From the NCBI RefSeq assembly GCF_001544375.1, contig NZ_BCQJ01000009.1, forward strand, positions 1 through 64,000: 64,000 nucleotides of DNA, read 5' to 3'. This DNA is from Enterococcus canis NBRC 100695. GTDB taxonomy: Bacteria > Bacillota > Bacilli > Lactobacillales > Enterococcaceae. Both the position numbers and the translations under genes were made by a program. Below the pieces are notes generated by a model. The model was not told where the DNA came from. It ran no database searches and saw only the letters and a list, made by a program, of their open reading frames with translations. Below, one piece after another: positions 37,415 through 45,922 of the stretch; position 1 is the stretch's first letter, and the number at the start of each line of letters is the position of its first letter.

Positions 37415-38398
37415 GTGGAACTATTTGATAGCTTAAGATTTAAGATCGTACGTCGTAATACACGTATCGTATTTCCAGAAGCAACTGACCCTCGTATTTT
37501 GGGCGCAGCTGCTCGTTTGAAAGCAGAAGAATTATTAGAACCGATCTTGATTGGGAAAGAATCTGACATCATTGAAGCAGCTCATGCTCGTGGTATCAAA
37601 ACATCTAACTTCACCATCATTGATCCAGACAACTTTGACAAATGGGACGACATGGTCGCTTCTTTTGTAGAACGTCGTAAAGGAAAAGTAACGGAAGACC
37701 AAGCGCAAACTATCCTAAAAGACGTGAACTACTTTGGGACAATGTTGACATACATGGGTCTTGCCGACGGTATGGTTAGTGGGGCTATCCACTCAACTGG
37801 TGATACTGTCCGTCCTGCGTTGCAAATCATCAAAACCAAACCTGGTGTGAGCCGGACTAGTGGTGCTTTCTTGATGGTTCGTGGTCGCGATCAAGAAAAA
37901 TATCTTTTCTCTGACTGTGCCATCAATGTTAATCCAAATGCCCAAGAATTAGCTGAAATTGCGGTAGATAGCGCTAAAACAGCTGAATTGTTTGATATCG
38001 ATCCTAAAGTTGCGTTATTGAGCTTCTCTACTAAGGGTTCTGCAAAAGCTCCTGAAGTAGATAAAGTTGTTGAAGCAACTCGTATCGCGAAAGAATTAGC
38101 ACCAGAATACATGATCGACGGCGAACTACAATTTGACGCATCTTATGTTTCTAGTGTTGCACAATTAAAAGCGCCTCATTCTGATGTGGCTGGACGCGCG
38201 ACAGTCTTTGTTTTCCCAGATTTACAATCAGGAAACATTGGCTACAAGATCGCTCAACGTTTAGGTAACTTTGAAGCAATTGGCCCAATCTTACAAGGCT
38301 TGAACAAACCTGTTTCTGACTTGTCTCGTGGTGCTAATGAAGAAGATGTTTACAAATTATCTATCATCACTGCCGCACAATCTTTATTGAACGGTTAA
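37415..38398 (+). CDS. pta: Phosphate acetyltransferase
   Basis: A 327-residue enzyme interconverting acetyl-CoA and acetyl phosphate, feeding acetate kinase ATP formation. GTG 37415 has GGAGG nine bases upstream. TRIVFPEATDPRILGAAARL is the N-terminal motif, and AIHSTGDTVRPALQIIKTKP plus FVFPDLQSGNIGYKIAQRLG are the Pta/Ptb family active-site regions. It is the short form without the regulatory N-terminal domain. Codon use is strongly biased to common codons, suggesting high expression. Confidence 0.95.
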   Translation: MELFDSLRFKIVRRNTRIVFPEATDPRILGAAARLKAEELLEPILIGKESDIIEAAHARGIKTSNFTIIDPDNFDKWDDMVASFVERRKGKVTEDQAQTILKDVNYFGTMLTYMGLADGMVSGAIHSTGDTVRPALQIIKTKPGVSRTSGAFLMVRGRDQEKYLFSDCAINVNPNAQELAEIAVDSAKTAELFDIDPKVALLSFSTKGSAKAPEVDKVVEATRIAKELAPEYMIDGELQFDASYVSSVAQLKAPHSDVAGRATVFVFPDLQSGNIGYKIAQRLGNFEAIGPILQGLNKPVSDLSRGANEEDVYKLSIITAAQSLLNG

Positions 38399-38410
38399 TA
38401 ACGATCATAT

Positions 38411-38447
38411 CACTCCCTGAGATCTTAGGAACTCAGGGATTTTTTTT
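38411..38447 (+). terminator. Terminator of pta
   Basis: TCCCTGAG pairs with CTCAGGGA, then TTTTTTTT. Confidence 0.88.
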
Positions 38448-38612
38448 GCTATTGACGGATTGAAAAGAGGAAAATTTTAGTTGGAATATAAAAATGGCTG
38501 TTATTAAAATGCAAAGTTATTTTTTTGTTATCACTGGTAAATAACAGTTAATAATATTTTTATCTTTAATTTTTCTGTTATACTAAAAGAAAGCAGGAAA
38601 TGAGGGATGAAG

Positions 38613-38870
38613 ATGAAATATTTGTTAACGGTTTTTGCGGCGACGGTGGTGGCGGGAGCCCTCCATTTGTTTGGTTTGGCGTCTTTGAATCGAACGCTGG
38701 GCTTAGTTTTACTAGTATTAGGGTTGATTCTTTCCGGAACCCTCGTTTCAGGTAATCAGCAACGGGCAAATTATTATCAAGATCAACAAGCGCCAGCCCG
38801 GCCAAAACTTTCTTACGTACTCGTTCTCTGCTGTGCATTGCCGTTTTTAATTATTTCTTTTTTCCGTTAA
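38613..38870 (+). CDS. Small two-to-three-helix membrane protein
   Basis: An 85-residue protein. ATG 38613 is six bases from GAGGG; ATG 38607 abuts the ribosome site and is rejected. Helices are at about 1-20, 26-44 (LGLVLLVLGLILSGTLVSG) and 66-84, separated by a polar loop (NQQRANYYQDQQAPARPK). No family recognised. The upstream gap contains CTGTTATT and AATAACAG arms that might be an operator. Confidence 0.55.
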   Translation: MKYLLTVFAATVVAGALHLFGLASLNRTLGLVLLVLGLILSGTLVSGNQQRANYYQDQQAPARPKLSYVLVLCCALPFLIISFFR

Positions 38871-38951
38871 TTTTAGTGGCGCAAATAGCTTGTTAATAAC
38901 CTTTTCAGCAAATCAACCAGTGAAACATGAAAAATAAATTGGAAAAATGTG

Positions 38952-38980
38952 TTGACAATGAAAAAGAACTGCTGTAAATT
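38952..38980 (+). promoter_or_regulatory. Promoter of the met transporter operon
   Basis: TTGACA (38952-38957), 17 bases, TAAATT (38975-38980), immediately before the first T-box. Confidence 0.6.
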
Positions 38981-38989
38981 AATTTTCAA

Positions 38990-39258
38990 CAAAGAATAAA
39001 TCTTCGATGAACGGGAAAGTAGATTTGGCTGCTTTATAGAGAGGCTCTGGTTGGTGCAAAGAGTCATGACAGCAAATTGAACAATGGCCCGGGAGAAGCG
39101 GTCGCCGATAAGTAGGCGATAGCGGAGCGTCTCACCGTTACAAGAGACACCGATCTCGTTAGATGTCGGGCTGAGGGAAGGGTAACCTTCCGAATAAAGG
39201 TGGTAACACGATACGTCGTCCTTTTACTAGCATTAGCTAGTAAAGGGACTTTTTTTAT
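38990..39258 (+). promoter_or_regulatory. T-box riboswitch 1 (probable Met specifier)
   Basis: The T-box core AGGTGGTAACACG is at 39198-39210, with TGGT presenting U to a discriminator A. The distal stem I motifs AGAGAG and GGTTGGTGCAA are present. The 3' specifier region reads GAACA-ATG-GCC with ATG at 39084-39086. A terminator (GTCCTTTTACTAG with CTAGTAAAGGGAC, T-run about 39250-39257) follows. Specifier choice is by eye. Confidence 0.88.
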
Positions 39259-39279
39259 TTTGGCGAGAGTCAATTCATA

Positions 39280-39553
39280 ATTTCACGATGAAATGGTAAG
39301 TACATGGGGATAACTCCTTAACAGAGAGCTTCGGTAGCTGAGAAGAAGCAGGAGGGAACGCAAGGAAAATGGCCATGGAGTGACTCGCTTCGAGCGCAAG
39401 CAAGGGGTAGACGGGGGCGACCGTTACATCGCTAGAGTATGATAGTACTTGAAGAGGAGCTGTATGTGAGTGCAGCTTAAACTGAGGTGGTAACACGCAA
39501 AAAGGCGTCCTCAAGCAAATGATTTTTCGTTTGCTTGAGGATGCTTTTTTTGA
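39280..39553 (+). promoter_or_regulatory. T-box riboswitch 2, in tandem
   Basis: A second core, AGGTGGTAACACG (39485-39497), an AGAGAG element near 39322, a specifier region GAGT-ATG-ATAG with ATG at 39439-39441, and its own terminator (CCTCAAGCAAA with TTTGCTTGAGG, T-run about 39545-39551). It differs from T-box 1 in stem sequences, so it is not a recent duplicate. Confidence 0.88.
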
Positions 39554-39567
39554 TAGGGGGAGAAAAA

Positions 39568-39606
39568 ATGAAACGAATGCGACGCTTTTCCACACAGAAA
39601 AAATAG
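39568..39606 (+). CDS. 12-codon leader peptide candidate
   Basis: ATG 39568 preceded by GGGGGAG encodes [12 protein letters not shown] then TAG, 13 bases before metN. It contains two Met codons and is very basic. It may be a leader peptide coupling translation to metN, or chance. Confidence 0.35.
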   Translation: MKRMRRFSTQKK

Positions 39607-39619
39607 AGGAGGACAATTC

Positions 39620-40684
39620 ATGATCGAATTACAACATATATCGGTAGTATTTCAACAGGAAGGGAAACTGATTGAAGCAGTCAAAGAAGTTGATTTAACC
39701 GTAACAGCTGGAGATATTTACGGCATTGTCGGTTATTCAGGCGCCGGTAAAAGCACGTTAGTACGGGTCATCAATCTTTTGCAACGCCCGACGGAAGGCC
39801 AGGTTTTACTGGATGGCGTTGAACTAACGACGCTATCTGCCAAGGCCTTACGGGAAAAACGCAAGAAAATTGGCATGATTTTTCAACATTTCAATTTATT
39901 AGACAGTCGGACAGTTTTTGAAAACGTCGATTTTTCACTGAAATATACGAAAAAATCGAAACAGGAACGGATTCAAAAAGTGACGGAGCTATTGGAACTT
40001 GTCGGTTTGGCGGACAAGGCGAACGCCTATCCTAGTCAGCTATCAGGCGGGCAAAAGCAACGGGTAGCCATCGCTCGGGCGTTAGCTAATGACCCAGAAA
40101 TCTTGCTATGTGATGAAGCGACTAGTGCGTTGGACCCTAAAACCACCGGTCAAATCTTGGCGCTTTTGAAGGAATTAAATCAGCAGCTAGGCTTGACCAT
40201 CGTTTTAATTACCCATGAAATGCAAGTGGTGAAAGAAATTTGTAATAAGGTGGCTGTGATGGAACAAGGTCGGATCATTGAACAAGGAACCAGTATTCAA
40301 ATCTTCAGCCGACCGCAAGAGGCCTTGACCCAGGACTTTATCCGCACGGCAACTCATGTGGATCAAGCGTTGACAACGATTTTAGCCAGTCCGCGCTTCT
40401 CCCGTTTGGCGGAAGACGAGTGGCTGGTGGAGTTGGCGTATGTGGGGGAACAAACGAATGAAGCTTTGATTGCGCAATTATTCAGCCGTTACCAAGTGGT
40501 GACCAATATTTTATATGGCAATATCGAAATTTTACAGGATGTTCCTTTAGGCAGCTTGATTGTCACTTTAAGTGGTGAGGCGAGCCAACGGAAACAAGCA
40601 TTGCATTATTTGCAAAAGCAAGGGGTCAAGACCCGCATTCTGAAACGAGCAGAGGAAACGCTGCAAGTCGTAGGAGGTTATTAA
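39620..40684 (+). CDS. metN: Methionine ABC transporter ATP-binding protein
   Basis: A 354-residue ATPase. Walker A is [19 protein letters not shown], signature [16 protein letters not shown], and Walker [19 protein letters not shown]. The C-terminal NIL domain (about 265-340) is the methionine-sensing trans-inhibition domain of MetN. GAGGAGG precedes ATG 39620. It leads metI and metQ within a single operon, under two T-boxes. Confidence 0.95.
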   Translation: MIELQHISVVFQQEGKLIEAVKEVDLTVTAGDIYGIVGYSGAGKSTLVRVINLLQRPTEGQVLLDGVELTTLSAKALREKRKKIGMIFQHFNLLDSRTVFENVDFSLKYTKKSKQERIQKVTELLELVGLADKANAYPSQLSGGQKQRVAIARALANDPEILLCDEATSALDPKTTGQILALLKELNQQLGLTIVLITHEMQVVKEICNKVAVMEQGRIIEQGTSIQIFSRPQEALTQDFIRTATHVDQALTTILASPRFSRLAEDEWLVELAYVGEQTNEALIAQLFSRYQVVTNILYGNIEILQDVPLGSLIVTLSGEASQRKQALHYLQKQGVKTRILKRAEETLQVVGGY

Positions 40685-40685
40685 T

Positions 40686-41363
40686 ATGAGCTGGCTGGAA
40701 ACTTATTTACCTAATGTGTGGCAGATTCCTGACGAGTTTATCGAAGCCACGAAGGAAACTTTGTATATGACTTTTTGGACGGCTTTGTGGGCAGGATTCT
40801 TCGGGATTATTCTAGGCGTGGTCTTGGTGGTAACGAGACCCCGAGGCATCTTGCAACAACGTTTAGTTTATGAATTTTTAGATAAAACTATCAACATCAT
40901 TCGCTCGATTCCGTTTATTATTCTCTTGGCGCTTTTGGCGTTAGTTACCCGCTTTTTAGTTGGTACGACGATTGGCGCCAAGGCGGCCTTGGTCCCTTTG
41001 GTCGTGGGTGTCGTCCCCTTTTTTGCTCGGCAAATCGAAATTGCCTTGTTAGAAGTCGATCCCGGGGTGGTGGAGGCAGCTGAGGCAATGGGAACCAGTC
41101 CCTTAGGCATTATCTTCCGAGTCTATCTCATTGAAGGCTTGCCGGGCATCGTCCGAGTTTCCGCTTTAACCATTATCAATGTTATCGGGCTAACCACCAT
41201 GGCAGGCGCTGTGGGGGCAGGTGGTTTAGGCAACTTAGCCATTTCCCGGGGCTATAACCGGTTCCAAACGGATATCACGATTGTTGCTACCTTGCTGATT
41301 TTGATCTTAGTTTTTATCAGCCAATTTATCAGCAATCAAATTGTGAAGAAAATCAGTCATTAA
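40686..41363 (+). CDS. metI: Methionine ABC transporter permease
   Basis: A 225-residue membrane protein with five helices, beginning one base after the metN stop. EAAEAMGTSPLGIIFRVYLI is the EAA loop contacting the ATPase. The N-terminal periplasmic MSWLETYLPNVWQIPDEFIE is typical of MetI. It transports L- and probably D-methionine together with MetN and MetQ. Confidence 0.95.
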   Translation: MSWLETYLPNVWQIPDEFIEATKETLYMTFWTALWAGFFGIILGVVLVVTRPRGILQQRLVYEFLDKTINIIRSIPFIILLALLALVTRFLVGTTIGAKAALVPLVVGVVPFFARQIEIALLEVDPGVVEAAEAMGTSPLGIIFRVYLIEGLPGIVRVSALTIINVIGLTTMAGAVGAGGLGNLAISRGYNRFQTDITIVATLLILILVFISQFISNQIVKKISH

Positions 41364-41391
41364 GCAAAAACAAATTTAGGAGGAAATTAAA

Positions 41392-42219
41392 ATGAAAATC
41401 GTAAAATATGTGGTCGCAGCAGCGGCATTACTAACATTTGCCGTAGGGTGCAGTAAAGGAGAAGCAAAAGAGGAAAATACCACCGTCAAATTAGGCGTGA
41501 TTGGTGCTGATACGGATGTCTGGGACAGCGTCAAAGACCGCTTGAAAAAAGAAGGCATTGATTTAGAATATGTGAAATTCACGGACTATAACCAACCCAA
41601 TGCAGCTTTAGCAGAAGGCTCCATCGATTTAAACTCTTTCCAGCATCAGTTCTTTTTAGATAACTACAATACTGAACATAAAACCGATTTGGTTTCTATC
41701 GGGAATACCGTTAATGCGCCCCTTGGCATCTATTCCGATAAGCTTAAAGATATCAAGGAGTTGCAGGAAAAAGCCAAGGTGGCTATTCCCAATGATGTGA
41801 CTAACGGCGGTCGGGCCTTACTATTACTGCAAACAGCCGGTCTGATCAAAGTTGATCCTAGCAAAGGCCAAACACCGACAACTTCTGATATTACCGAAAA
41901 CAAATTGAACTTGGATATCTCCGAATTAGACGCTGCGCAAACAGCGCGGGCTTTAAGTGATGTGGATATCTCCGTTATCAACAGTGGCGTGGCTGTGGAC
42001 GCCGGCTTTGTTCCAACGAAAGATGCGATTTTCTTAGAACCTGTGGATGATAATTCTCGTCCTTATGTCAATATCATCGCCGTTCGTAAAGAAGATGTGG
42101 ATAACCCAATCTATCAAAAAATCGTAGATGCATACCAAACGAAAGAAACGGAAAAAGTCATTGAAGAAACGTCAAAAGGCTCTAGCATTCCGGCTTGGGA
42201 AACCTTTGGCCGCAAATAA
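41392..42219 (+). CDS. metQ: Methionine-binding lipoprotein
   Basis: A 275-residue NlpA/MetQ-family lipoprotein. The signal MKIVKYVVAAAALLTFAVGC has the lipobox cysteine at residue 20. LGVIGADTDVWDSVKDRLKK, NAALAEGSIDLNSFQHQFFL and NVTNGGRALLLLQ-like (actual VTNGGRALLLLQTAGLIKV) are ligand-binding regions of the family. TAGGAGG lies before ATG 41392. It delivers methionine to MetNI. Confidence 0.94.
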   Translation: MKIVKYVVAAAALLTFAVGCSKGEAKEENTTVKLGVIGADTDVWDSVKDRLKKEGIDLEYVKFTDYNQPNAALAEGSIDLNSFQHQFFLDNYNTEHKTDLVSIGNTVNAPLGIYSDKLKDIKELQEKAKVAIPNDVTNGGRALLLLQTAGLIKVDPSKGQTPTTSDITENKLNLDISELDAAQTARALSDVDISVINSGVAVDAGFVPTKDAIFLEPVDDNSRPYVNIIAVRKEDVDNPIYQKIVDAYQTKETEKVIEETSKGSSIPAWETFGRK

Positions 42220-42238
42220 AAACAAGGAGGAATAGAAA

Positions 42239-43447
42239 ATGACGACAACAACAACATTTAATGAAACAATCCACCAATTAATTCAAGAACGCCTATCAGA
42301 ATATCAAGAGCTGGCTTTAGATATCCATGATCATCCCGAGGTCAGTAACTATGAATTTTACTCTGCCGCGGCTTTAGTGAAACAACTGGAAAAAGAAGGC
42401 TTTCTAGTCACCACTGATGTGGCGGGGCATCGAACTGGCTTTGATGCGCGGTATATTTCGGGAAAACCTGGACCTACTATTGCCTTTTTAGCAGAATTTG
42501 ACGCTTTACCTGGTATTGGTCATGCTTGTGGTCATAATCTTTTTGGCACATATTCAGTGCTCGCCGCCACTGCTTTAAAACCTATCGTTGCTGATCTGGG
42601 GGGAGAACTGCGGGTTTACGGAACGCCTGGCGAAGAGGGTGGCGAAAATGGCTCGGCCAAAGGAAGTTTTGTGCGGTCAGGGTATTTTGCGGATGTCGAT
42701 GCGGCTCTCTGCGTGCATCCCGCTTATCGTTATGGCAAAACCACCGCTTCATTAGCCAATGATCCAGTGGATATCAAATTTTATGGCCGCGCGTCCCATG
42801 CAGCGGGAGCACCAGAACACGGCATCAATGCGTTGGAAGCCTTGATTCAAGTCTTTAACGGCATTAATGGTTTGCGCCTGCATTTGCCGAAAGATGTTAA
42901 CATTCATGGCATTATTACAGACGGTGGTGTGGCAGCGAATGTGGTACCTGAATATGCGGCGGGGCGCTTTTACTTACGGGCGGCTAACCGTCAAACGTTA
43001 GATGAGGTTTATCAAAAGGTGGAAAATATCGTCAAGGGCGCGGCTTTAGCCACCGGCGCGACCTATGAATTTGGCTTGTTCCAAAATGCTGTGGATGATG
43101 TAATCGTTACGCCAACGTTCGATGAAGTCTTTGCAGCCCATTTGGCGGAATTAGCGATTCCGGAAACCGAGATTGAGACGACGCAAAAGGCCAGCTTGGG
43201 TTCTTCCGATGTGGGCAATGTCAGCCAGGTAATTCCAACGATTCAACCCACAGTTTCTATTTCGGATGAATTTATTGCCGGTCATTCAGAAGAATTCAAG
43301 GCGGCCGCCCGTAGTGAAAAGGGACTCGCGTCCATTGCGATTGCCGCTGAATTATTGAGTTTGACAGCGTTGGATTTATTACAAGATCCAGAACTTTTAG
43401 CACAAATCAAGCTGGACCACCAAGCCAGCTTAGCAAAAGGTAACTAA
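42239..43447 (+). CDS. M20 family amidohydrolase
   Basis: A 402-residue metallo-hydrolase. LAEFDALPGIGHACGHNLFG is the metal-binding core, TPGEEGGENGSAKGSFVRSG the catalytic Glu pair, and KFYGRASHAAGAPEHGINAL the dimerisation/lid domain start. It resembles AbgB/HipO-type amidohydrolases cleaving N-acyl amino acids. The gap to metQ is 19 bases with GGAGGA, so it is in the methionine operon and may release methionine from N-acyl or peptide precursors. The substrate is inference. Confidence 0.87.
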   Translation: MTTTTTFNETIHQLIQERLSEYQELALDIHDHPEVSNYEFYSAAALVKQLEKEGFLVTTDVAGHRTGFDARYISGKPGPTIAFLAEFDALPGIGHACGHNLFGTYSVLAATALKPIVADLGGELRVYGTPGEEGGENGSAKGSFVRSGYFADVDAALCVHPAYRYGKTTASLANDPVDIKFYGRASHAAGAPEHGINALEALIQVFNGINGLRLHLPKDVNIHGIITDGGVAANVVPEYAAGRFYLRAANRQTLDEVYQKVENIVKGAALATGATYEFGLFQNAVDDVIVTPTFDEVFAAHLAELAIPETEIETTQKASLGSSDVGNVSQVIPTIQPTVSISDEFIAGHSEEFKAAARSEKGLASIAIAAELLSLTALDLLQDPELLAQIKLDHQASLAKGN

Positions 43448-43535
43448 AGAGAGCTGGGTGACTTAAGCTCATTCTTGACAAAGTGCCACCTTTCCGCCAA
43501 GATAAAAACGAGAAGTGAGGGAAGGTGGCAACAAC

Positions 43536-43988
43536 ATGATCACATTACATGATTTAGCAGATACAGAACGATTAGGCCGCTTGATTGGGAACGTTGCAAC
43601 GCCAGGAGACGTGCTGGTATTGACTGGTGAGTTGGGGGCCGGGAAGACCACACTCACCAAAGGCATCGCACTAGGCCTTGAAATCCAGCAGATGATCAAA
43701 AGTCCCACATATACTATTATTCGTGAATATGAAACGGGACGCTTACCCCTTTATCACATGGATATTTACCGTGTCGAAGGAGATACTGACGAGCTGGGCT
43801 TAGAGGAATACTTTGAAGGCGATGGCTTGGCGGTGGTGGAGTGGGGCCAGTTATTAAGCGAGCCGCCAGTGGATTACGTGGAACTTGTGATTGAAGTCTT
43901 AGATCACGAGCGTACGGTTAGCTTAACCGCTCATGGCCAGCAAAGTGCCGCTTTTGTGGACCGAATCATGAAGGAGTGGCAAGCATGA
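43536..43988 (+). CDS. tsaE: tRNA threonylcarbamoyladenosine biosynthesis ATPase TsaE
   Basis: A 150-residue P-loop ATPase aiding t6A37 formation with TsaB and TsaD. VLVLTGELGAGKTTLTKGIA is Walker A, SPTYTIIREYETGRLPLYHM the switch region, and DGLAVVEWGQLL the Walker B-like motif. ATG 43536 follows GAAGGTGG. Its stop overlaps the next ATG (ATGA), a common tsaE-GNAT arrangement. Confidence 0.94.
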   Translation: MITLHDLADTERLGRLIGNVATPGDVLVLTGELGAGKTTLTKGIALGLEIQQMIKSPTYTIIREYETGRLPLYHMDIYRVEGDTDELGLEEYFEGDGLAVVEWGQLLSEPPVDYVELVIEVLDHERTVSLTAHGQQSAAFVDRIMKEWQA

Positions 43989-44515
43989 GCGAAGTCGAAA
44001 TCACGCTGCGAGAAGCCATTCCTAGTGATGCAGCGGAATTAGCGGTGGTCTTTGCCCAGTTAGCGGAAGAAACGCCTTACTTGGTAACCGATCCTGCAGT
44101 AATGCAGTTGTCCGAAGAGGCCTTAGCAATGAACTTGGCGGGGTTGTACGAAACCACGAATAATATCTTGCTGCTGGCCTTGGCTGACAATAAAATCGTC
44201 GGCACCGCCTCAGTTCGGGGCAGTGACGAACGCCGTGTCGCCCATATTGGTGAGGTGGGTATCAGTGTGTTACAGGACTACTGGGGTTTAGGTTTAGGCA
44301 CGATTCTTTTAGAAGAACTCATTTTTTGGGCCGAAGAATCTGAACAAATTCGGCGTCTAGAATTGACCGTCCAAAGCCGCAATGCACGGGCGATTCATCT
44401 ATACGAAAAAATGGGCTTTCAAAAAGAAGGCGTCATGATTCGGGGTGCCTGGGATGATGACGGCACATTTTTAGATGTCGACATGATGGCCTTAATGATT
44501 GATCCTAAAGCATAA
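43985..44515 (+). CDS. GNAT family N-acetyltransferase (RimJ/RimL-like)
   Basis: A 176-residue protein translationally coupled to tsaE. EVGISVLQDYWGLGLGTILL is motif A and NARAIHLYEKMGFQKEGVMI motif B, as in RimJ/RimL-like acetyltransferases. The neighbourhood is reminiscent of tsaE-rimI clusters, but the sequence is nearer to the RimL-type group. Target unknown. Confidence 0.86.
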   Translation: MSEVEITLREAIPSDAAELAVVFAQLAEETPYLVTDPAVMQLSEEALAMNLAGLYETTNNILLLALADNKIVGTASVRGSDERRVAHIGEVGISVLQDYWGLGLGTILLEELIFWAEESEQIRRLELTVQSRNARAIHLYEKMGFQKEGVMIRGAWDDDGTFLDVDMMALMIDPKA

Positions 44516-44516
44516 G

Positions 44517-44556
44517 AAACGCCTAAAATCGTTATCGATTTTAGGCGTTTCTTTTT
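44517..44556. terminator. Terminator between convergent genes
   Basis: AAACGCCTAAAATC pairs with GATTTTAGGCGTTT, then CTTTTT. Confidence 0.85.
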
Positions 44557-44627
44557 AAGTGACAGCTTCTCAAATAGGAGTTATCTTTCTGTTAATATTT
44601 TCGTCAAATATAGCGGGTTCAACCAGC

Positions 44628-45161
44628 TTAACGGACTTTAACAAGTTTCTTTAAGGGTTCTGTCCCAAAGTGAGATTCTTGGTAGAGCAAAATATTGGCG
44701 CAAGCCCGACTATCCTCTAAAGCGTCGTGGTGATTATCCAGCTGAATCCCTAATTCGTCACAAACGGTGTTGAGGCGATGATTGGTAAACTCAGGAAAGA
44801 GCTTGCGACTAGTCGTAACCGTACATAAGGAGAGATACCCTGCCCGCTCCAACTGATAATAATCCAAACAGCCATCTAGCACGCCACAATCAAACGGGGC
44901 ATTGTGAGCCACGACTAGATGATTGGGTTGGAAAAAGCCGTTAATTTCTTGCCAAACTTCTGGAAATTTGGGTGCCGTTTGGACATCTTGCGGACGAATG
45001 CCGTGAATCTGGATATTTTTCCAAAAGAATTCAGTTTCCGGTTGAATCAAGGTGTAGTATTCATCGACGATGCGGCTATTTTCTACTTTGACGAGAGCCA
45101 ACGAACAAGCACTGTGCTTTTGATAATTGGCGGTCTCAAAGTCCATGGCGATAAAGTTCAT
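44628..45161 (-). CDS. DnaQ-like 3'-5' exonuclease
   Basis: A 177-residue DEDDh exonuclease. FIAMDFETANYQKHS is Exo I (DxE), VVAHNAPFDCGVLDGCL Exo II, and NHHDALEDSRACANILLYQ Exo III with the catalytic His and Asp. It is a stand-alone epsilon-like nuclease rather than part of PolC; relatives process DNA or RNA ends. The start is ATG 45161. Confidence 0.9.
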   Translation of the reverse strand: MNFIAMDFETANYQKHSACSLALVKVENSRIVDEYYTLIQPETEFFWKNIQIHGIRPQDVQTAPKFPEVWQEINGFFQPNHLVVAHNAPFDCGVLDGCLDYYQLERAGYLSLCTVTTSRKLFPEFTNHRLNTVCDELGIQLDNHHDALEDSRACANILLYQESHFGTEPLKKLVKVR

Positions 45162-45260
45162 TTAAAAAAGCTCCCTTAATTGAATTTCTTATCTTAAATT
45201 ACGCAGAATTAGCCTACTTGTCAACCTATCATGTGGGAGATAAACAAAATTTAACTACTA

Positions 45261-45809
45261 TTAGCTATTTTTTTGTGTTTTAGTCGCTTGCTTCAGCTTT
45301 TTAATGGCCCAATCATAGTGGCTCGAAGTAGCTGAAATACCGTAGCTGCCTAAAGACGAACTACCGGTCCAAGGATAATATTTTTTGGTGAACAATGCTT
45401 CGTCACTAAAGTCGCTAAGAAGCTGCAACGTTTGTTGATGACTGTCAGCCAGTAAGGCTTTGGCTTCTGCTAAAGAGGTATTCTGATGCTTCACGACAAA
45501 CTCTTCATTCATGGCACCATAGCTGCGCCAGTTATACGGTGCCGGTAAGAAGGGCCGCGCCTGTCCTTGCTGGTTATCCGCAACCCAGGTCAGTAAAAGC
45601 TGCTGCCATTCATAGAGATGAATCAAGACATCCCGCAGATTTTGGTCACGGGTCCAATGAGCTTCTTTCTTCTTAGCTAAAAATTCAGATGAGAAGGTAA
45701 AATCCTCCTCTGCAAAATCAGCAGGTAAGCTGTCGACTAATTGCTGTAGTTTGGTATATTGTTGGGTGGCGGCTGTCAAAAGTTCCGTCTTATTTTTTGG
45801 TCGTGCCAT
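45261..45809 (-). CDS. ClbS/DfsB family four-helix bundle protein
   Basis: A 182-residue soluble helical protein. MARPKNKTELLTAATQQYTK and RDQNLRDVLIHLYEWQQLLL plus SSSLGSYGISATSSHYDWAI fit the ClbS/DfsB (DUF1706) family. ClbS itself hydrolyses the colibactin cyclopropane, but most Firmicute members have no assigned role. AGGAGG lies before ATG 45809. Confidence 0.85.
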   Translation of the reverse strand: MARPKNKTELLTAATQQYTKLQQLVDSLPADFAEEDFTFSSEFLAKKKEAHWTRDQNLRDVLIHLYEWQQLLLTWVADNQQGQARPFLPAPYNWRSYGAMNEEFVVKHQNTSLAEAKALLADSHQQTLQLLSDFSDEALFTKKYYPWTGSSSLGSYGISATSSHYDWAIKKLKQATKTQKNS

Positions 45810-45881
45810 AAAAGCCTCCTAAGTGTTTTCTTTTATTGTATCACGAGCTAGGATAATCAACGAAGTGAAACCCAAGAGATG

Positions 45882-45909
45882 AAAAAAAGCCGCGATTACT
45901 CGCGGCTTT
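45882..45909 (-). terminator. Terminator of yjeM
   Basis: Minus strand: AAGCCGCGAG pairs with CGCGGCTT, then TTTTTT. Confidence 0.85.
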
Positions 45910-45922
45910 GATGGTACTAAAA

